64,000 nt of DNA, taken from positions 62,430-126,429 of the forward strand of contig NZ_NPKI01000020.1 of the NCBI RefSeq assembly GCF_002284565.1, given 5' to 3'. Below the pieces are notes generated by a model. It ran no database searches. It saw nothing but the letters and a program-made list of their open reading frames with translations, and was not told the origin of the DNA. Origin of the DNA: Mesorhizobium mediterraneum. GTDB taxonomy: Bacteria; Pseudomonadota; Alphaproteobacteria; Rhizobiales; Rhizobiaceae. Each line of letters begins with the position of its first letter. Within the stretch, counting starts at the first letter, position 1. A program made the translations under genes and the position numbers. Of the stretch, positions 1 to 8,555 are shown piece by piece.

Positions 1-590
1 ACCTTGAATCCATTGTGTTTCGCAAAGGGATGGCTGACAATCCAGTCGCGCCGAAAGGCACTGTTATTGGCGTTGATCGCTCGCTTGTTAGCAAATCGTG
101 CATCTGCCTCAGGCATAGGGAAAAACCAAAGCAGCGCGAACGTCCTGGAAAAGAAATCATCGTACGAAAGATATGTATATCCGTTCACGCAAATAATTTC
201 AGGATCTTGAAACGGGTCAAGCAGAGTTGGGAGCCAGCCCGATTCTGCCACGGTATCCGAGTCGATGAAGATAACGATATCTCCATTGGTTGACAGGATG
301 CCGTTGTTCTTGAGGTCGTAATATCGACCGCCTGGGCAAGCGGTGAAGATCAGGTCGGCAACCCGTTCCAACTGCGGCGCTTCAATTGTGATACTGCTAC
401 GCAGCGAGGCGGCGTCCTCATCTCGCCCGCCGTGGGAGATGACAACCTGCGGTCTTGCAAGACCAGCTGAGGAAACCACGGCGATTTCTCGAGCCAAGGC
501 AGTCAACGCAACGCCGATCTCGTCCCAGTCGATCGACTTGGCGTTATCCATTTCCACAACGAGGGAATAAGTTGGCTGTTCTTCAACCAT
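1..590 (-). CDS. Glycosyltransferase family 2-like protein, C-terminus cut by the window edge
   Basis: An open frame on the minus strand starts at the ATG at 590 and runs off the left edge without a stop, giving 196 residues. It begins MVEEQPTYSLVVEMDNAKSI. Around residue 115 it has the block GDIVIFIDSDT, where DSD is the DxD metal/nucleotide-sugar site of GT-A fold glycosyltransferases, and further on NANNSAFRRDWI, a family 2 acceptor-side pattern. It would transfer a sugar from a nucleotide sugar, probably to a surface glycan. The acceptor is unknown, and there is no polysaccharide operon beside it within the window. The fold call is fairly secure; the function is not. Confidence 0.75.
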   Translation of the reverse strand, partial: MVEEQPTYSLVVEMDNAKSIDWDEIGVALTALAREIAVVSSAGLARPQVVISHGGRDEDAASLRSSITIEAPQLERVADLIFTACPGGRYYDLKNNGILSTNGDIVIFIDSDTVAESGWLPTLLDPFQDPEIICVNGYTYLSYDDFFSRTFALLWFFPMPEADARFANKRAINANNSAFRRDWIVSHPFAKHNGFK

Positions 591-712
591 CTTTACACCG
601 CAAAATTTATCAGAGGTCACTTTGTTCGACGCGGCTCGCGACGATACCGGTTCAGGTTAGTTATACATAGCAACGCCTGCTGATCAAGAAACACTGCAAT
701 CCTTGGAGCGAG

Positions 713-986
713 CTACCGTTTCAGCAGGAACACCGCTTGCTGGCCGAAGAAATTCCAGAACCAGCACGGCATCGACAGACCGATTTTCTGGCCATTGGCG
801 TCGAGCGCGGTTACCTTTTCCACCGTCGCGCCGAGCTCGTCGCAGAGGTTGACGAAGTCGCTTCGTCGCCTGCAGCAATTCGAGCAGTAGGCCATCACCG
901 GAGCCGACGTCCAGCACCCGTGCCTGCGCCGGGATGAGGTCGGCGACGACTTCGAGGTCGACGCGCTGGGCGTGATTGACACTCAT
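713..986 (-). pseudogene. metW: metW duplicate with internal deletion and frameshift
   Basis: This is a broken second copy of the metW gene at 1564-2178. The first 41 codons (MSVNHAQRVDLEVVADLIPA onward, including the SAM-binding VLDVGSGDG) match the intact copy. The reading then jumps to the last ~49 codons (RDFVNLCDELGATVEK to AVFLLKR), which lie in another frame. Aligned with the intact copy, 341 bases are missing between equivalent positions 1711 and 2053, with a 2-base GC microhomology at the junction near 860-861. Because 341 is not a multiple of three, the 3' part is frameshifted. The copies also share flanking palindromic repeats and the last codons of metX, so the duplication covered the metX end. 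It should make no functional methyltransferase-like protein. Confidence 0.85.
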
Positions 987-1002
987 GATCGTGCCTTTGG
1001 CT

Positions 1003-1112
1003 AGCGCATGATGCCGGTCCGAAAAGTCTGCAACTTTTCGGAGTCACGCGCGAATGCCTGGCGCATGATGCCGGTCCGGAAAGCCTACAATCTTCAGGGG
1101 TCATGCGCTGAG
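1003..1112. repeat. Palindromic GCATGA intergenic repeats, copy next to the metW relic
   Basis: Two adjacent hairpin units bounded by GCGCATGAT and TCATGCGC contain inner CCGAAAAG/CTTTTCGG-like arms. They are closely similar to 2195-2305 and were evidently carried along in the metW duplication. Repeats of this GCATGATCCGAAAAG type are scattered between genes in rhizobial genomes. Confidence 0.75.
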
Positions 1113-1227
1113 TTGGTCCTGTATGCATTCTTATAACTTCAGAGGTAATCGACCACCGTAGGGCGCATAGGCAATTGTCGTTCGTGAAGCCGCCTATTGT
1201 TGGCTTCGATCAGCAAGGATCTCAGCC

Positions 1228-1548
1228 ATGACCGCTTACGCCGTTGCCCATATGCACCAAGTCACGTTAGGGCCGCAGATTGTCGAATATTTGCAGAAAA
1301 TCGATGCAACGCTGGAGCCGTTTAGCGGGCGCTATATTGTGCATGGCAGCGAGGTGGAAGTGGTTGAAAACACCTGGCCGGGGCACCTCGTAATCATCGA
1401 ATTTCCGGACATGCAGCATGCGCGCGGATGGTACCAGTCGCCCGCCTATCAGGAGATATTGCCCCTGCGCACCGAGAATTCCCAGTCCGATGTGGTCCTG
1501 GTCGACGGCGTCCAGCACCCGCACAAGGCCACCGACGTGCTCGGATAG
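1228..1548 (+). CDS. DUF1330 family protein
   Basis: This 106-residue protein belongs to the DUF1330 dimeric alpha/beta-barrel family. The family features seen are the opening TAYAVAHMHQVT, the central ENTWPGHLVIIEFPDMQHARGWYQSPAYQEI, and the closing DVVLVDG. The length is normal for the family (about 95-105). The biochemical role of DUF1330 proteins is largely unknown; the fold resembles small monooxygenase/ferredoxin-like barrels. The gene sits alone on the plus strand between the decayed and the intact metW copies, so it is transcribed against both. It may have been trapped there during the duplication. Confidence 0.8.
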   Translation: MTAYAVAHMHQVTLGPQIVEYLQKIDATLEPFSGRYIVHGSEVEVVENTWPGHLVIIEFPDMQHARGWYQSPAYQEILPLRTENSQSDVVLVDGVQHPHKATDVLG

Positions 1549-1563
1549 GATGAAATGCGGCCG

Positions 1564-2178
1564 TCATCGTCTCAACAAGAACACCGCTTGCTGGCCGAAG
1601 AAATTCCAGAACCACCACGGCATCGACAGACCGATTTTCTGGCCATTGGCGTCGAGCGCGGTTGCCTTTTCCACCGTTGCGCCGAGCTCATCGCAGAGAT
1701 TGACGAAGTCGCGGATGGTGCAGAAATGGATGTTGGGCGTGTCGTACCAGGAGTATGGCAGGTCCTTGGTCACCGGCATCCGCCCGTCGAGGAACAGCGA
1801 AAGGCGCACCCGCCAGTGGCCGAAATTGGGGAAGGAGACGATGGCGTGCTTGCCGATCCTGAGCAACTCGTCGAGCACCAGCTTCGGGTTGCGGGTCGCC
1901 TGCAAGGTCTGCGACAGGACGACGAAATCAAAACCCTTGTCGGGATAGAATTTGAGGTCCTTGTCGGCGTCGCCCTGGATGACGGACAGGCCGCGCGCCA
2001 CGCATTCGTTGACGCCGCGTTGCGACAGTTCCATCCCGCGGCCGTCGACCTGCTTCGTCGCCTGCAGCAATTCGAGCAGCAGACCATCACCGGAGCCGAC
2101 GTCTAGCACCCGCGCCTGCGCCGGGATGAGACCGGCGACGACTTCGAGGTCGACGCGCTGGGCGTGGTTGACACTCAT
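1564..2178 (-). CDS. metW: Methionine biosynthesis protein MetW
   Basis: This 204-residue class I methyltransferase-fold protein has the SAM-binding loop VLDVGSGDG near residue 25. MetW works together with MetX in methionine synthesis and in several alphaproteobacteria is needed for full homoserine acyltransferase activity. The MetW hallmarks are the aromatic stretch PYSWYDTPNIHFCTIRDF and the C-terminal PWWFWNFFGQQAVFLL. It lies downstream of metX on the same strand, separated by about 115 bases filled with palindromic repeats, and is probably co-transcribed under the SAM-II riboswitch. A decayed duplicate lies at 713-986. Confidence 0.93.
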   Translation of the reverse strand: MSVNHAQRVDLEVVAGLIPAQARVLDVGSGDGLLLELLQATKQVDGRGMELSQRGVNECVARGLSVIQGDADKDLKFYPDKGFDFVVLSQTLQATRNPKLVLDELLRIGKHAIVSFPNFGHWRVRLSLFLDGRMPVTKDLPYSWYDTPNIHFCTIRDFVNLCDELGATVEKATALDANGQKIGLSMPWWFWNFFGQQAVFLLRR

Positions 2179-2194
2179 GATCGTGCCTTTTGGT

Positions 2195-2305
2195 TAGCGC
2201 ATGATCCTGATCCGAAAAGTCTGCAACTTTTCGGGGTCATGCGCTGATGCCTCGAGCATGATGCCGATCCGGAAGGCCTGCAATCTTCAGAGGTCATGCG
2301 CTGAG
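2195..2305. repeat. Palindromic GCATGA repeats between metX and metW
   Basis: Two tandem hairpin units occupy the metX-metW gap. The first is GCGCATGAT...TCCGAAAAG/CTTTTCGG...TCATGCGC; the second starts GAGCATGAT and ends TCATGCGC. The right end overlaps the last codons of metX. Such a structure in an operon gap can affect mRNA stability or read-through, but no T tract follows, so it is not an obvious terminator. Confidence 0.75.
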
Positions 2306-3463
2306 CCCCCTGGCGCGGGCCGCCGAGGCGATGAAGCCGTTGATGGCGGCAAACAGCTCCGGCTCGTCGAGCAGGAAGGCATCGTGGCCGCGGTCGGTCT
2401 CGATCTCGACAAAGGACACCGAGGCGCCGGCCGCGTTCAGCGCGTGAACGACCGAGCGGCTCTCCTCGGTCGGGAACAGCCAGTCGCTGGTGAAGGAGAC
2501 CAGGCAGAAACGGGTCTTGGTGCCGGCAAAGGCGTCGGCCAGCCGGCCGCCATGGTCGGCGGCGAGGTCGAAATAGTCCATCGCCCGGGTCATGTAGAGA
2601 TAGGAGTTGGCGTCGAAGCGGTCGACGAAGGTCATGCCTTGATGGCGCAGATAGCTCTCGATCTGGAAGTCGGCGTCGAAACCGAAGGTGAGCGCTTCAC
2701 GATCCTGCAGGTTGCGGCCGAATTTCCGGTGCAGGGCGGCCTCCGACAGATAGGTGATGTGAGCGGCCATGCGCGCCACAGCCAGTCCCTTTTCCGGGCG
2801 CTTGCCCTGTTCGAAATATTTGCCGCCATGCCACTCCGGGTCGGCCATCACCGCCTGCCGGCCGACCTCGTGGAAGGCGATGTTCTGCGAGGAATGGCGC
2901 GCGCCGGTGGCGATCGGCAGTGCCGAGAAAACGCGCTCCGGGTAGCTCGACGCCCATTGCAGCACCTGCATGCCGCCCATCGAGCCGCCGAGAACCGAAA
3001 ACAGTTTTTCGATGCCGAAATGGTCGACCAGCATCAACTGCGCCCGCACCATGTCGCGGATGGTGATGATCGGCAGGTCGAGCCCGTAGGGTTTGCCGGT
3101 GGCGGGATTGGTCGAGGCGGGGCCGGTGGAGCCGAGGCAGCCGCCGATGACGTTTGAGCAGATGACGAAGAAGCGGCTGGTGTCGATGATCTTGCCGGGG
3201 CCGATCAGCACCTCCCACCAGCCCGGCTTGCCGGTCACCGGATTGGTGCTGGCGACATGCTGGTCGCCGGTCAGCGCATGGCAGACGAGGATGGCGTTGG
3301 AGCGGGCGTCGTTGAGCGTGCCGTAGGTCTTGTAGGCAATCTGGAACGGTGACAGCAGCGTGCCGGCGTCGAGCTTGAGCGGCTTGTCGGCATCGAAACG
3401 CAACACCGGGCTCGACGGCTCGTCGGCCTCGTTGTTGGTTCTTTTAGTGCGCAGCGCGACCAT
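2294..3463 (-). CDS. metX: Homoserine O-acyltransferase MetX
   Basis: This 389-residue alpha/beta-hydrolase-fold enzyme acylates homoserine (normally with acetyl-CoA) in the first committed step of methionine synthesis. The nucleophile elbow is GGSMGGMQ, followed by the cap region. The Asp is in TSDWLFPTEES and the His in DRGHDAFLLDEPELF, completing the Ser-Asp-His triad. The NxxxxCHALTGDQH block near residue 60 is typical of MetX. The ATG at 3463 is preceded by AAGAGG. The leader carries a SAM-II riboswitch and a terminator, so expression should fall when S-adenosylmethionine is abundant. metW follows. Whether acetyl- or succinyl-CoA is the donor cannot be settled by eye. Confidence 0.95.
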   Translation of the reverse strand: MVALRTKRTNNEADEPSSPVLRFDADKPLKLDAGTLLSPFQIAYKTYGTLNDARSNAILVCHALTGDQHVASTNPVTGKPGWWEVLIGPGKIIDTSRFFVICSNVIGGCLGSTGPASTNPATGKPYGLDLPIITIRDMVRAQLMLVDHFGIEKLFSVLGGSMGGMQVLQWASSYPERVFSALPIATGARHSSQNIAFHEVGRQAVMADPEWHGGKYFEQGKRPEKGLAVARMAAHITYLSEAALHRKFGRNLQDREALTFGFDADFQIESYLRHQGMTFVDRFDANSYLYMTRAMDYFDLAADHGGRLADAFAGTKTRFCLVSFTSDWLFPTEESRSVVHALNAAGASVSFVEIETDRGHDAFLLDEPELFAAINGFIASAARARGLSA

Positions 3464-3550
3464 CGCATCCTCTTACATCAACCCATCGCGCTTTTCCGAA
3501 AATCGATACCGATTTTCGGGTCGATGCGATTGTCCGGCCGGCTACGGACA

Positions 3551-3584
3551 ACAAAAAACCGGCATCGCCTTCGCAAAGCCGGTT
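3551..3584 (-). terminator. Intrinsic terminator downstream of the SAM-II aptamer
   Basis: Read on the minus strand this is AACCGGC, a loop, GCCGGTT, then a run of T. It sits about a dozen bases past the aptamer and about 90 bases before the metX start, the expected position of an expression platform that ends transcription when SAM is bound. A second hairpin (CCGAAAATCG/CGATTTTCGG, 3496-3519) lies closer to the ribosome site. Confidence 0.8.
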
Positions 3585-3596
3585 ACAGGATGCAAA

Positions 3597-3656
3597 CGGC
3601 CCTTTAGCGAGTTGTTTAACGTGGCTGCAAGCCGACCGGCCAAATCACCACGGGAT
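3597..3656 (-). promoter_or_regulatory. SAM-II riboswitch aptamer upstream of metX
   Basis: On the minus strand the leader reads CGTGGTGATTTGGCCGG, then CGGCTTGCAGCCACG, then TTAAACAACTCGCTAAAGGG. This matches the conserved SAM-II (metA-type) aptamer: the CGTGG/CCACG stem, the U-rich loop, and the AAAC...CGCTAAAGGGC tail that folds back as the pseudoknot around S-adenosylmethionine. SAM-II elements are characteristic of alphaproteobacterial metA/metX/metZ leaders. Position and strand fit control of metX-metW. Confidence 0.92.
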
Positions 3657-3801
3657 TTCGCCTTTCTTCTAGGACCGGCGCGCCTCGGCGTCAACGGCCA
3701 GTCGCTCACCGACAGTTGCCGCCTCTCGACATTCCAGGCCACGGCTTGTATTTCCGCTGCGGCTTCCCCAGGCGGAAGCGTTCTCGACGGATTTTTGCAA
3801 T

Positions 3802-4911
3802 ATGAACCAGGCATCGGATCAGGCACGTCCAACGCCCCGCGCGGGGATCATGGACATCGAAGCCTATGTGCCGGGCAAAAGCACGGCACCGGCCGGCGTT
3901 GCCAAGGTCCATAAATTGTCGTCAAACGAGAACCCGCTCGGCCCCTCGCCGAAGGCGATAGAAGCCGCGCGTGACGTCGCGGCCAAACTCGACATATATC
4001 CCGATGGCACCGCCAGGCGCCTGCGGGAGGCGATCGCCGAGGTGCATGGCCTCAACCCTGCGAACATCGTCTGTTCCAACGGTTCCGATGAGATTCTGGG
4101 CCTGCTTGCGCAGACCTACCTCGCGCCCGGCGATGAAGCTGTCATCACCGAACACGCCTTCATGGTCTACAAGATCTACATCCAGTCGGCAGGTGCTGTC
4201 CCGGTGTCGGTCCAGGAAACCAATGAGCGCGCCGACGTCGATGCGATCCTCGCTGCGGTGACGCCGCGCACCAGGATCATCTTCCTCGCCAATCCCAACA
4301 ACCCGACCGGCACCTATTTGCCGTTCCAGGAGGTGCGCCGCCTGCATGCCGGCCTGCCTCGAAACGTGCTTCTGGTGCTGGATGGCGCCTATGCCGAATA
4401 TGTCCGCCGCAACGACTATGAAGCCGGCGTCGAACTGGTGGCTGGCGCGGAAAACGTGGTCATGACCCGCACCTTCTCAAAGCTCGGCCTCGGCGGCGCG
4501 CGGATTGGCTGGATGTACGCGCCGATGCATATCATCGACGCGATCAACCGTGTGCGGGGTCCCTTCAACGTCAACGCGACGGCGATCGAGGCCGGCATTG
4601 CAGCGATCCGCGATCGTGCCCATGTCGAGCGCAGCGTGGCGCATAACGAGACCTGGCTGTCATGGGTGAGCGAGGAATTGACCAAGCTCGGGCTGCGGGT
4701 GACGCCGAGCGTCGGCAATTTCGTCCTCATCCATTTTCCCGAGGACAAAAAACATTCGGCGGCAGCTGCGGACGATTACCTCTCCGCGCGCGGCTACATA
4801 TTGCGGCGCGTCTCCGGCTACGGCTTCCCGAATGCACTGCGCATGAGCGTCGGCACCGAAGAGGCCAATCGCGGCGTTGTCGCCGCACTCACGACATTTC
4901 TGAAAAGCTGA
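3802..4911 (+). CDS. hisC: Histidinol-phosphate aminotransferase
   Basis: This 369-residue fold-type I PLP enzyme makes histidinol phosphate from imidazole acetol phosphate. Visible family motifs are KLSSNENPLGPSPKA at the N-terminus, NPNNPTGTYLP in the middle, and the PLP-lysine block TRTFSKLGLGGARIGW. The gene immediately precedes tyrC, with a 21-base gap in one operon. In rhizobia this linkage suggests the enzyme may also transaminate aromatic precursors for tyrosine and phenylalanine, which is an inference. It is divergent from metX, and their shared 340-base gap holds the riboswitch. Confidence 0.92.
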   Translation: MNQASDQARPTPRAGIMDIEAYVPGKSTAPAGVAKVHKLSSNENPLGPSPKAIEAARDVAAKLDIYPDGTARRLREAIAEVHGLNPANIVCSNGSDEILGLLAQTYLAPGDEAVITEHAFMVYKIYIQSAGAVPVSVQETNERADVDAILAAVTPRTRIIFLANPNNPTGTYLPFQEVRRLHAGLPRNVLLVLDGAYAEYVRRNDYEAGVELVAGAENVVMTRTFSKLGLGGARIGWMYAPMHIIDAINRVRGPFNVNATAIEAGIAAIRDRAHVERSVAHNETWLSWVSEELTKLGLRVTPSVGNFVLIHFPEDKKHSAAAADDYLSARGYILRRVSGYGFPNALRMSVGTEEANRGVVAALTTFLKS

Positions 4912-4932
4912 AACCCCCGAAAAGCTGAAACA

Positions 4933-5868
4933 ATGACATCACCGATGTTCGAAAAGATCGCGCTGGTCGGCATCGGCCTGATCGGCTCGTCGCTGGCCCG
5001 CGTCATCCACCGCGAAGGTCTTGCCCGTCACGTCGCCATCTCGACGCGCAGCGAAACGACGCTGGCGCGGGCGAGGGAGCTCGGCCTCGGCTCCTCCTAC
5101 ACGATGGATGCGAAAGAGGCGGTCCGCGATGCCGACCTGGTTATCGTTTCGGTGCCGGTCGGCTCTTCGGGCGAGGTCGCCGAGGAAATCGCACCAGCGC
5201 TAAAGCAGGGCGCCATCCTCACCGATGTCGGCTCGACCAAGGCATCGGTCATTGCGCAGATGCAACCGCATGTGCCTGATGGCGTGCATTTCATCCCCGG
5301 CCATCCGTTGGCCGGCACTGAAAAATCGGGCCCGGACGCCGGCTTTGCCGAACTGTTCGAAAACCGCTGGTGCATCTTCACGCCGTTGCCCGGCACCGAT
5401 CCGGACGCGCTAGAAAGACTCTCGGAATTCTGGCGCCGCTGCGGCTCCAACATCGACACGATGGATCCCCAGCATCACGACATGACACTGGCCATCGTCT
5501 CGCATCTGCCGCACATCATCGCCTACAACATCGTCGGCACCGCCGACGACCTGGAGTCGGTGACAAAATCCGAGGTCATCAAATATTCGGCCTCCGGCTT
5601 TCGCGACTTCACGCGCCTTGCCGCTTCCGACCCGACCATGTGGCGGGATGTCTGCCTGCACAACAAGGATGCCATCCTCGAAATGCTGGCGCGGTTCTCG
5701 GAAGATCTGGCCTCGCTGCAGCGGGCAATCCGCTGGGGCGACGGCGAAAAGCTGTTCGACCTGTTCACCCGCACCCGCGCCGTCCGCCGCTCGATCATCG
5801 AGGCCGGCCAGGACATCGACGTACCGGACTTTGGCCGCCAGGCGGTCGAGCATCCCGCAAAGCAGTAG
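4933..5868 (+). CDS. tyrC: Prephenate/arogenate (cyclohexadienyl) dehydrogenase
   Basis: This 311-residue NAD(P)-dependent dehydrogenase oxidatively decarboxylates prephenate or arogenate in tyrosine synthesis. The N-terminal Rossmann site is IALVGIGLIGSSLARVI. The catalytic-domain block HPLAGTEKSGPDAGFAELFE and the helical VSHLPHIIAYNIVG region are typical of TyrA-type enzymes. There is no chorismate mutase domain. It lies 21 bases behind hisC and ends 21 bases from the convergent PfkB kinase gene. Confidence 0.9.
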   Translation: MTSPMFEKIALVGIGLIGSSLARVIHREGLARHVAISTRSETTLARARELGLGSSYTMDAKEAVRDADLVIVSVPVGSSGEVAEEIAPALKQGAILTDVGSTKASVIAQMQPHVPDGVHFIPGHPLAGTEKSGPDAGFAELFENRWCIFTPLPGTDPDALERLSEFWRRCGSNIDTMDPQHHDMTLAIVSHLPHIIAYNIVGTADDLESVTKSEVIKYSASGFRDFTRLAASDPTMWRDVCLHNKDAILEMLARFSEDLASLQRAIRWGDGEKLFDLFTRTRAVRRSIIEAGQDIDVPDFGRQAVEHPAKQ

Positions 5869-5889
5869 CCTGTCTCGACCGCCAGGCCG

Positions 5890-6816
5890 TTAGTCCGCCG
5901 GCCAGTGAGCCGCCATCATGGCCAGCGTCTCGGCCCTGTCCGGCGCGCCCAGCCTGCCGCCGAAGCGCAGGCATTTGAGCGCGGCGGCGGCGCTGGCAAA
6001 GCGTAATGTCCGTTCGATCGGCATCGCCTCCGCCAGCCCGACGGCAAAGGCGCCGTGAAATACGTCGCCGGCGGCAAGCGTATCCACTGCTTTGATCCTT
6101 GGCGCCGCGACATGGCGCACGGAACCCGCCGAGCGGTCGAACCACCAGCTTCCCGCAGCGCCGCCCGTCACCGCGACAAATGCATCGATGCGTCCGGCCA
6201 GCGCTTCACAGGCCCTTTGCGGGCCTTGCTCCTCGCCGCAGAGGATGAACGCTGCCGGCTCCGACGCGACGACGTGCGAGGCCAGCGGAAACAGACGTTC
6301 CAGCACGTCCCGTGGCGCGGTGTCGGCGTCCAGTATGGCCGGACGGCCGATTGCGCGCGCCGCCGCCAGCGCCACAGTTGCTGCGCCCGGCCAGCGCACG
6401 TCGACCAGGACGGCGTCGAATGCGGTGAGATCTTGGGTGGGGAGCGCCTCGGGGTCGGCCTGGGCGAGCTTGTCATAGAAAGGAACGATGATGCGCTCGC
6501 CATGCGTGTCGACCAAGATGGCCGACAGTGCCGACCGCGCGCCGCTGACGCGCCGGACAAAGCTGCAATCGACGCCCTCGGCCTCGATCCCGGCGACCAG
6601 CTGATCGCCGACGGAGTCGTCCCCCGCGCTCGCCCACAGCGATACGTCCGCGCCGAGGCGGCGCGCGGCGCAGGCCGCGCTCGAAGCCATGCCCGAGGCG
6701 ATCTGGACGCCGTCGGACGCGATGAACTTGCCCTGACGTGTCGGAAGCGTGTCGACGCGAAGGATCGTATCGAGCGTCAGCGCGCCAACACTCAGGAGCT
6801 TCACCGGGCTGTTCAT
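5890..6816 (-). CDS. PfkB-family carbohydrate/nucleoside kinase
   Basis: This 308-residue ribokinase-fold protein has the N-terminal glycine-rich block DGVQIASGMASSAACAARRLGA and the C-terminal signature AVDTLAAGDVFHGAFAVGLAE. Its GD carries the catalytic aspartate, and the canonical GAGD is here AAGD. It would phosphorylate a sugar or nucleoside with ATP; the sequence does not show which. A Shine-Dalgarno GGAAG precedes the ATG. It is convergent with tyrC and on the same strand as the DUF2125 gene upstream, 56 bases away, but no functional link is evident. Confidence 0.85.
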   Translation of the reverse strand: MNSPVKLLSVGALTLDTILRVDTLPTRQGKFIASDGVQIASGMASSAACAARRLGADVSLWASAGDDSVGDQLVAGIEAEGVDCSFVRRVSGARSALSAILVDTHGERIIVPFYDKLAQADPEALPTQDLTAFDAVLVDVRWPGAATVALAAARAIGRPAILDADTAPRDVLERLFPLASHVVASEPAAFILCGEEQGPQRACEALAGRIDAFVAVTGGAAGSWWFDRSAGSVRHVAAPRIKAVDTLAAGDVFHGAFAVGLAEAMPIERTLRFASAAAALKCLRFGGRLGAPDRAETLAMMAAHWPAD

Positions 6817-6872
6817 TTATCTTCCTGTTTGACCGTGATCTTTTCCGAACTGGAGGATTCGCAATCATGGGT

Positions 6873-7871
6873 CTAATCGACCGGTTTGATCCTGCCCAGC
6901 GGGATAAAACCGAGCGAGGCCTTGCCCTTGACGATCTTGAGGGGCATCGACGGTTCGTTGCCAAGCAGCGCCAGCCCGGCAAAGCCGGTTTTGATCTGGC
7001 TCTTCTGCTCGGGAATGGCCTTGCCGAGGATGGCCGCCACGGCCTTCGGGTCACTGAGCTTGATCATCAGGTCGGCGTCGATCAGCCCATCGGCATCGAC
7101 CGAAACTGGTCCGGAGACGGTGACGCGCGCGGTCCCCGACGATAGATCGAGCTTGCCGATATCGACCGCCTGGCCGCGCAAGCTCCTTGGCTGCGTCTTG
7201 ATCAGCGCCACGCCGTTCTTCAGCGTCACGTCGCCGCTGCCGTCGAGCGGCGGCAACACGCGGCCATCGATCGCCCCTGGATCGATTTCGAGATCGGTAA
7301 AACTCCCGGCATAGTCGATGTCCTGACCGTTCGGACGCAATTGTCCGGCCGCCGTCCCGGCGCTGAACAGCTCGACCGGATCTGTGCCATCCGCCGGATC
7401 GGTCTGGCCGGACAGGCCCTCTGCCTCCAGTGAAACGCCCCGGGGCAGCGGCCAGGACAATTTCAGGTTCGCTCGCAGATTATCCCAGTCGATCCACAGC
7501 GGCGTCATCCCCGGGGCTGAGGTCCTGAGCGGTCCGCGCAAGTCGGCGCCAGGCGACAGGATTTGGGTGATGTGCGTAACCGCGTTGAGACTGCCGAGCG
7601 AGGCTGCGACGTTCCTGGTGTCGTCCTGATAAGCCAGACTGTCGCAGGAAATGGCGAAGCTCGAGGGATAGCCGCTAACCGTGAGATTGGCGCAGTCCGC
7701 CTCGGTACCATTGCCGTTGAGCTCGGTGACTGCTTTGGCGGCTTCGCTCTTGACCTTGTCTGCCAGGTAGAACCAGCCGGCGCTGTAGAGGCCGAACAGC
7801 ACGACGATGAAAGCGCCAAGCCAGAAGAGGCGGCGGCGAAAATTCGGCGGGCGCTCGTCACTTGACGTCAT
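6873..7871 (-). CDS. DUF2125 family membrane-anchored protein
   Basis: This 332-residue protein starts MTSSDERPPNFRRRLFWLGA. I chose the ATG at 7871 because the open frame upstream would overlap the divergent ChaC-like gene. One N-terminal transmembrane helix (about residues 15-35) is followed by a long beta-rich periplasmic part. That part includes CANLTVSGYPSSFAISCDSLAY, a DUF2125 hallmark with two cysteines that could pair. The function is unknown. The gene is divergent from the ChaC-like gene, an arrangement I recall as conserved in rhizobia and Brucella. Confidence 0.85.
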   Translation of the reverse strand: MTSSDERPPNFRRRLFWLGAFIVVLFGLYSAGWFYLADKVKSEAAKAVTELNGNGTEADCANLTVSGYPSSFAISCDSLAYQDDTRNVAASLGSLNAVTHITQILSPGADLRGPLRTSAPGMTPLWIDWDNLRANLKLSWPLPRGVSLEAEGLSGQTDPADGTDPVELFSAGTAAGQLRPNGQDIDYAGSFTDLEIDPGAIDGRVLPPLDGSGDVTLKNGVALIKTQPRSLRGQAVDIGKLDLSSGTARVTVSGPVSVDADGLIDADLMIKLSDPKAVAAILGKAIPEQKSQIKTGFAGLALLGNEPSMPLKIVKGKASLGFIPLGRIKPVD

Positions 7872-7991
7872 GCTGCGGCTCTCGTTAACGCGTGTTGCAG
7901 AGGGGACTGTCGTTTCCGGCAACATCGGGTAGACGGAGACGGATTTTAAAAACACCGATTCCAGTGCGGTGCTGCAACCAGGCTTGGCGAT

Positions 7992-8540
7992 ATGGGCGAT
8001 TTTTGGGTTTTTGGCTACGGCTCGCTGATCTGGCGGCCGGGATTTGCGCATGTCGAGACGCGGCGCGCGCGTCTTCACGGCTATCGCCGGTCGCTGTGCG
8101 TCTACTCCTTCGTGCATCGCGGCACGCGCGAACGACCCGGGTTGGTGCTCGGCCTCGACCGTGGCGGCTCCTGCATCGGGCTGGCTTTCCGCGTCCCCGG
8201 CGATCTGCGCAACGAGGTCATCACCTATCTGCGCGAGCGCGAGCTGGTCACCAATGTCTATCTCGAGCGCACACTTAGCATTCGCCTCGACAATGACGGT
8301 ATGAACGTGGGCGATACGAACGGGGGCGAGATTGTCCCGGCGGTCGCCTATGTTGTCGACCGCACCCACGAGCAATATGCCGGCGCGCTCGATGCGGCGG
8401 ATGCCGCGACCGTCGTTCGCGGCGCCGTCGGCCAGTCAGGAAAGAACGAGGACTACGTGTCCAGCACGCTGGAGCACCTCGAGGCGCTGGGGATCCGCGA
8501 CCACTGGCTGGAAGAGGTGGCGAAACGGATCGGGTCGTGA
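7992..8540 (+). CDS. ChaC-like gamma-glutamylcyclotransferase
   Basis: This 182-residue protein has the N-terminal substrate loop FWVFGYGSLIWRPGF that defines ChaC/GGCT proteins, and the block LRERELVTNVYLERTL near residue 85 that contains the conserved acidic residues. Family members cleave the gamma-glutamyl group of glutathione to 5-oxoproline and Cys-Gly. The length is typical of bacterial ChaC (about 180-230). It starts 120 bases from the divergent DUF2125 gene and is followed by a rhizobial palindromic repeat. Confidence 0.9.
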   Translation: MGDFWVFGYGSLIWRPGFAHVETRRARLHGYRRSLCVYSFVHRGTRERPGLVLGLDRGGSCIGLAFRVPGDLRNEVITYLRERELVTNVYLERTLSIRLDNDGMNVGDTNGGEIVPAVAYVVDRTHEQYAGALDAADAATVVRGAVGQSGKNEDYVSSTLEHLEALGIRDHWLEEVAKRIGS

Positions 8541-8555
8541 TCGCTTTCGCTGTTG

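Noticed and set aside
3542..3832. A 96-codon minus-strand frame upstream of metX
   Set aside because: It covers the SAM-II aptamer and terminator, which explain the sequence conservation better than a protein.
6873..8375. A 500-codon form of the DUF2125 protein
   Set aside because: The extension runs through the divergent ChaC-like gene in antisense; the real start at 7871 precedes the membrane anchor.
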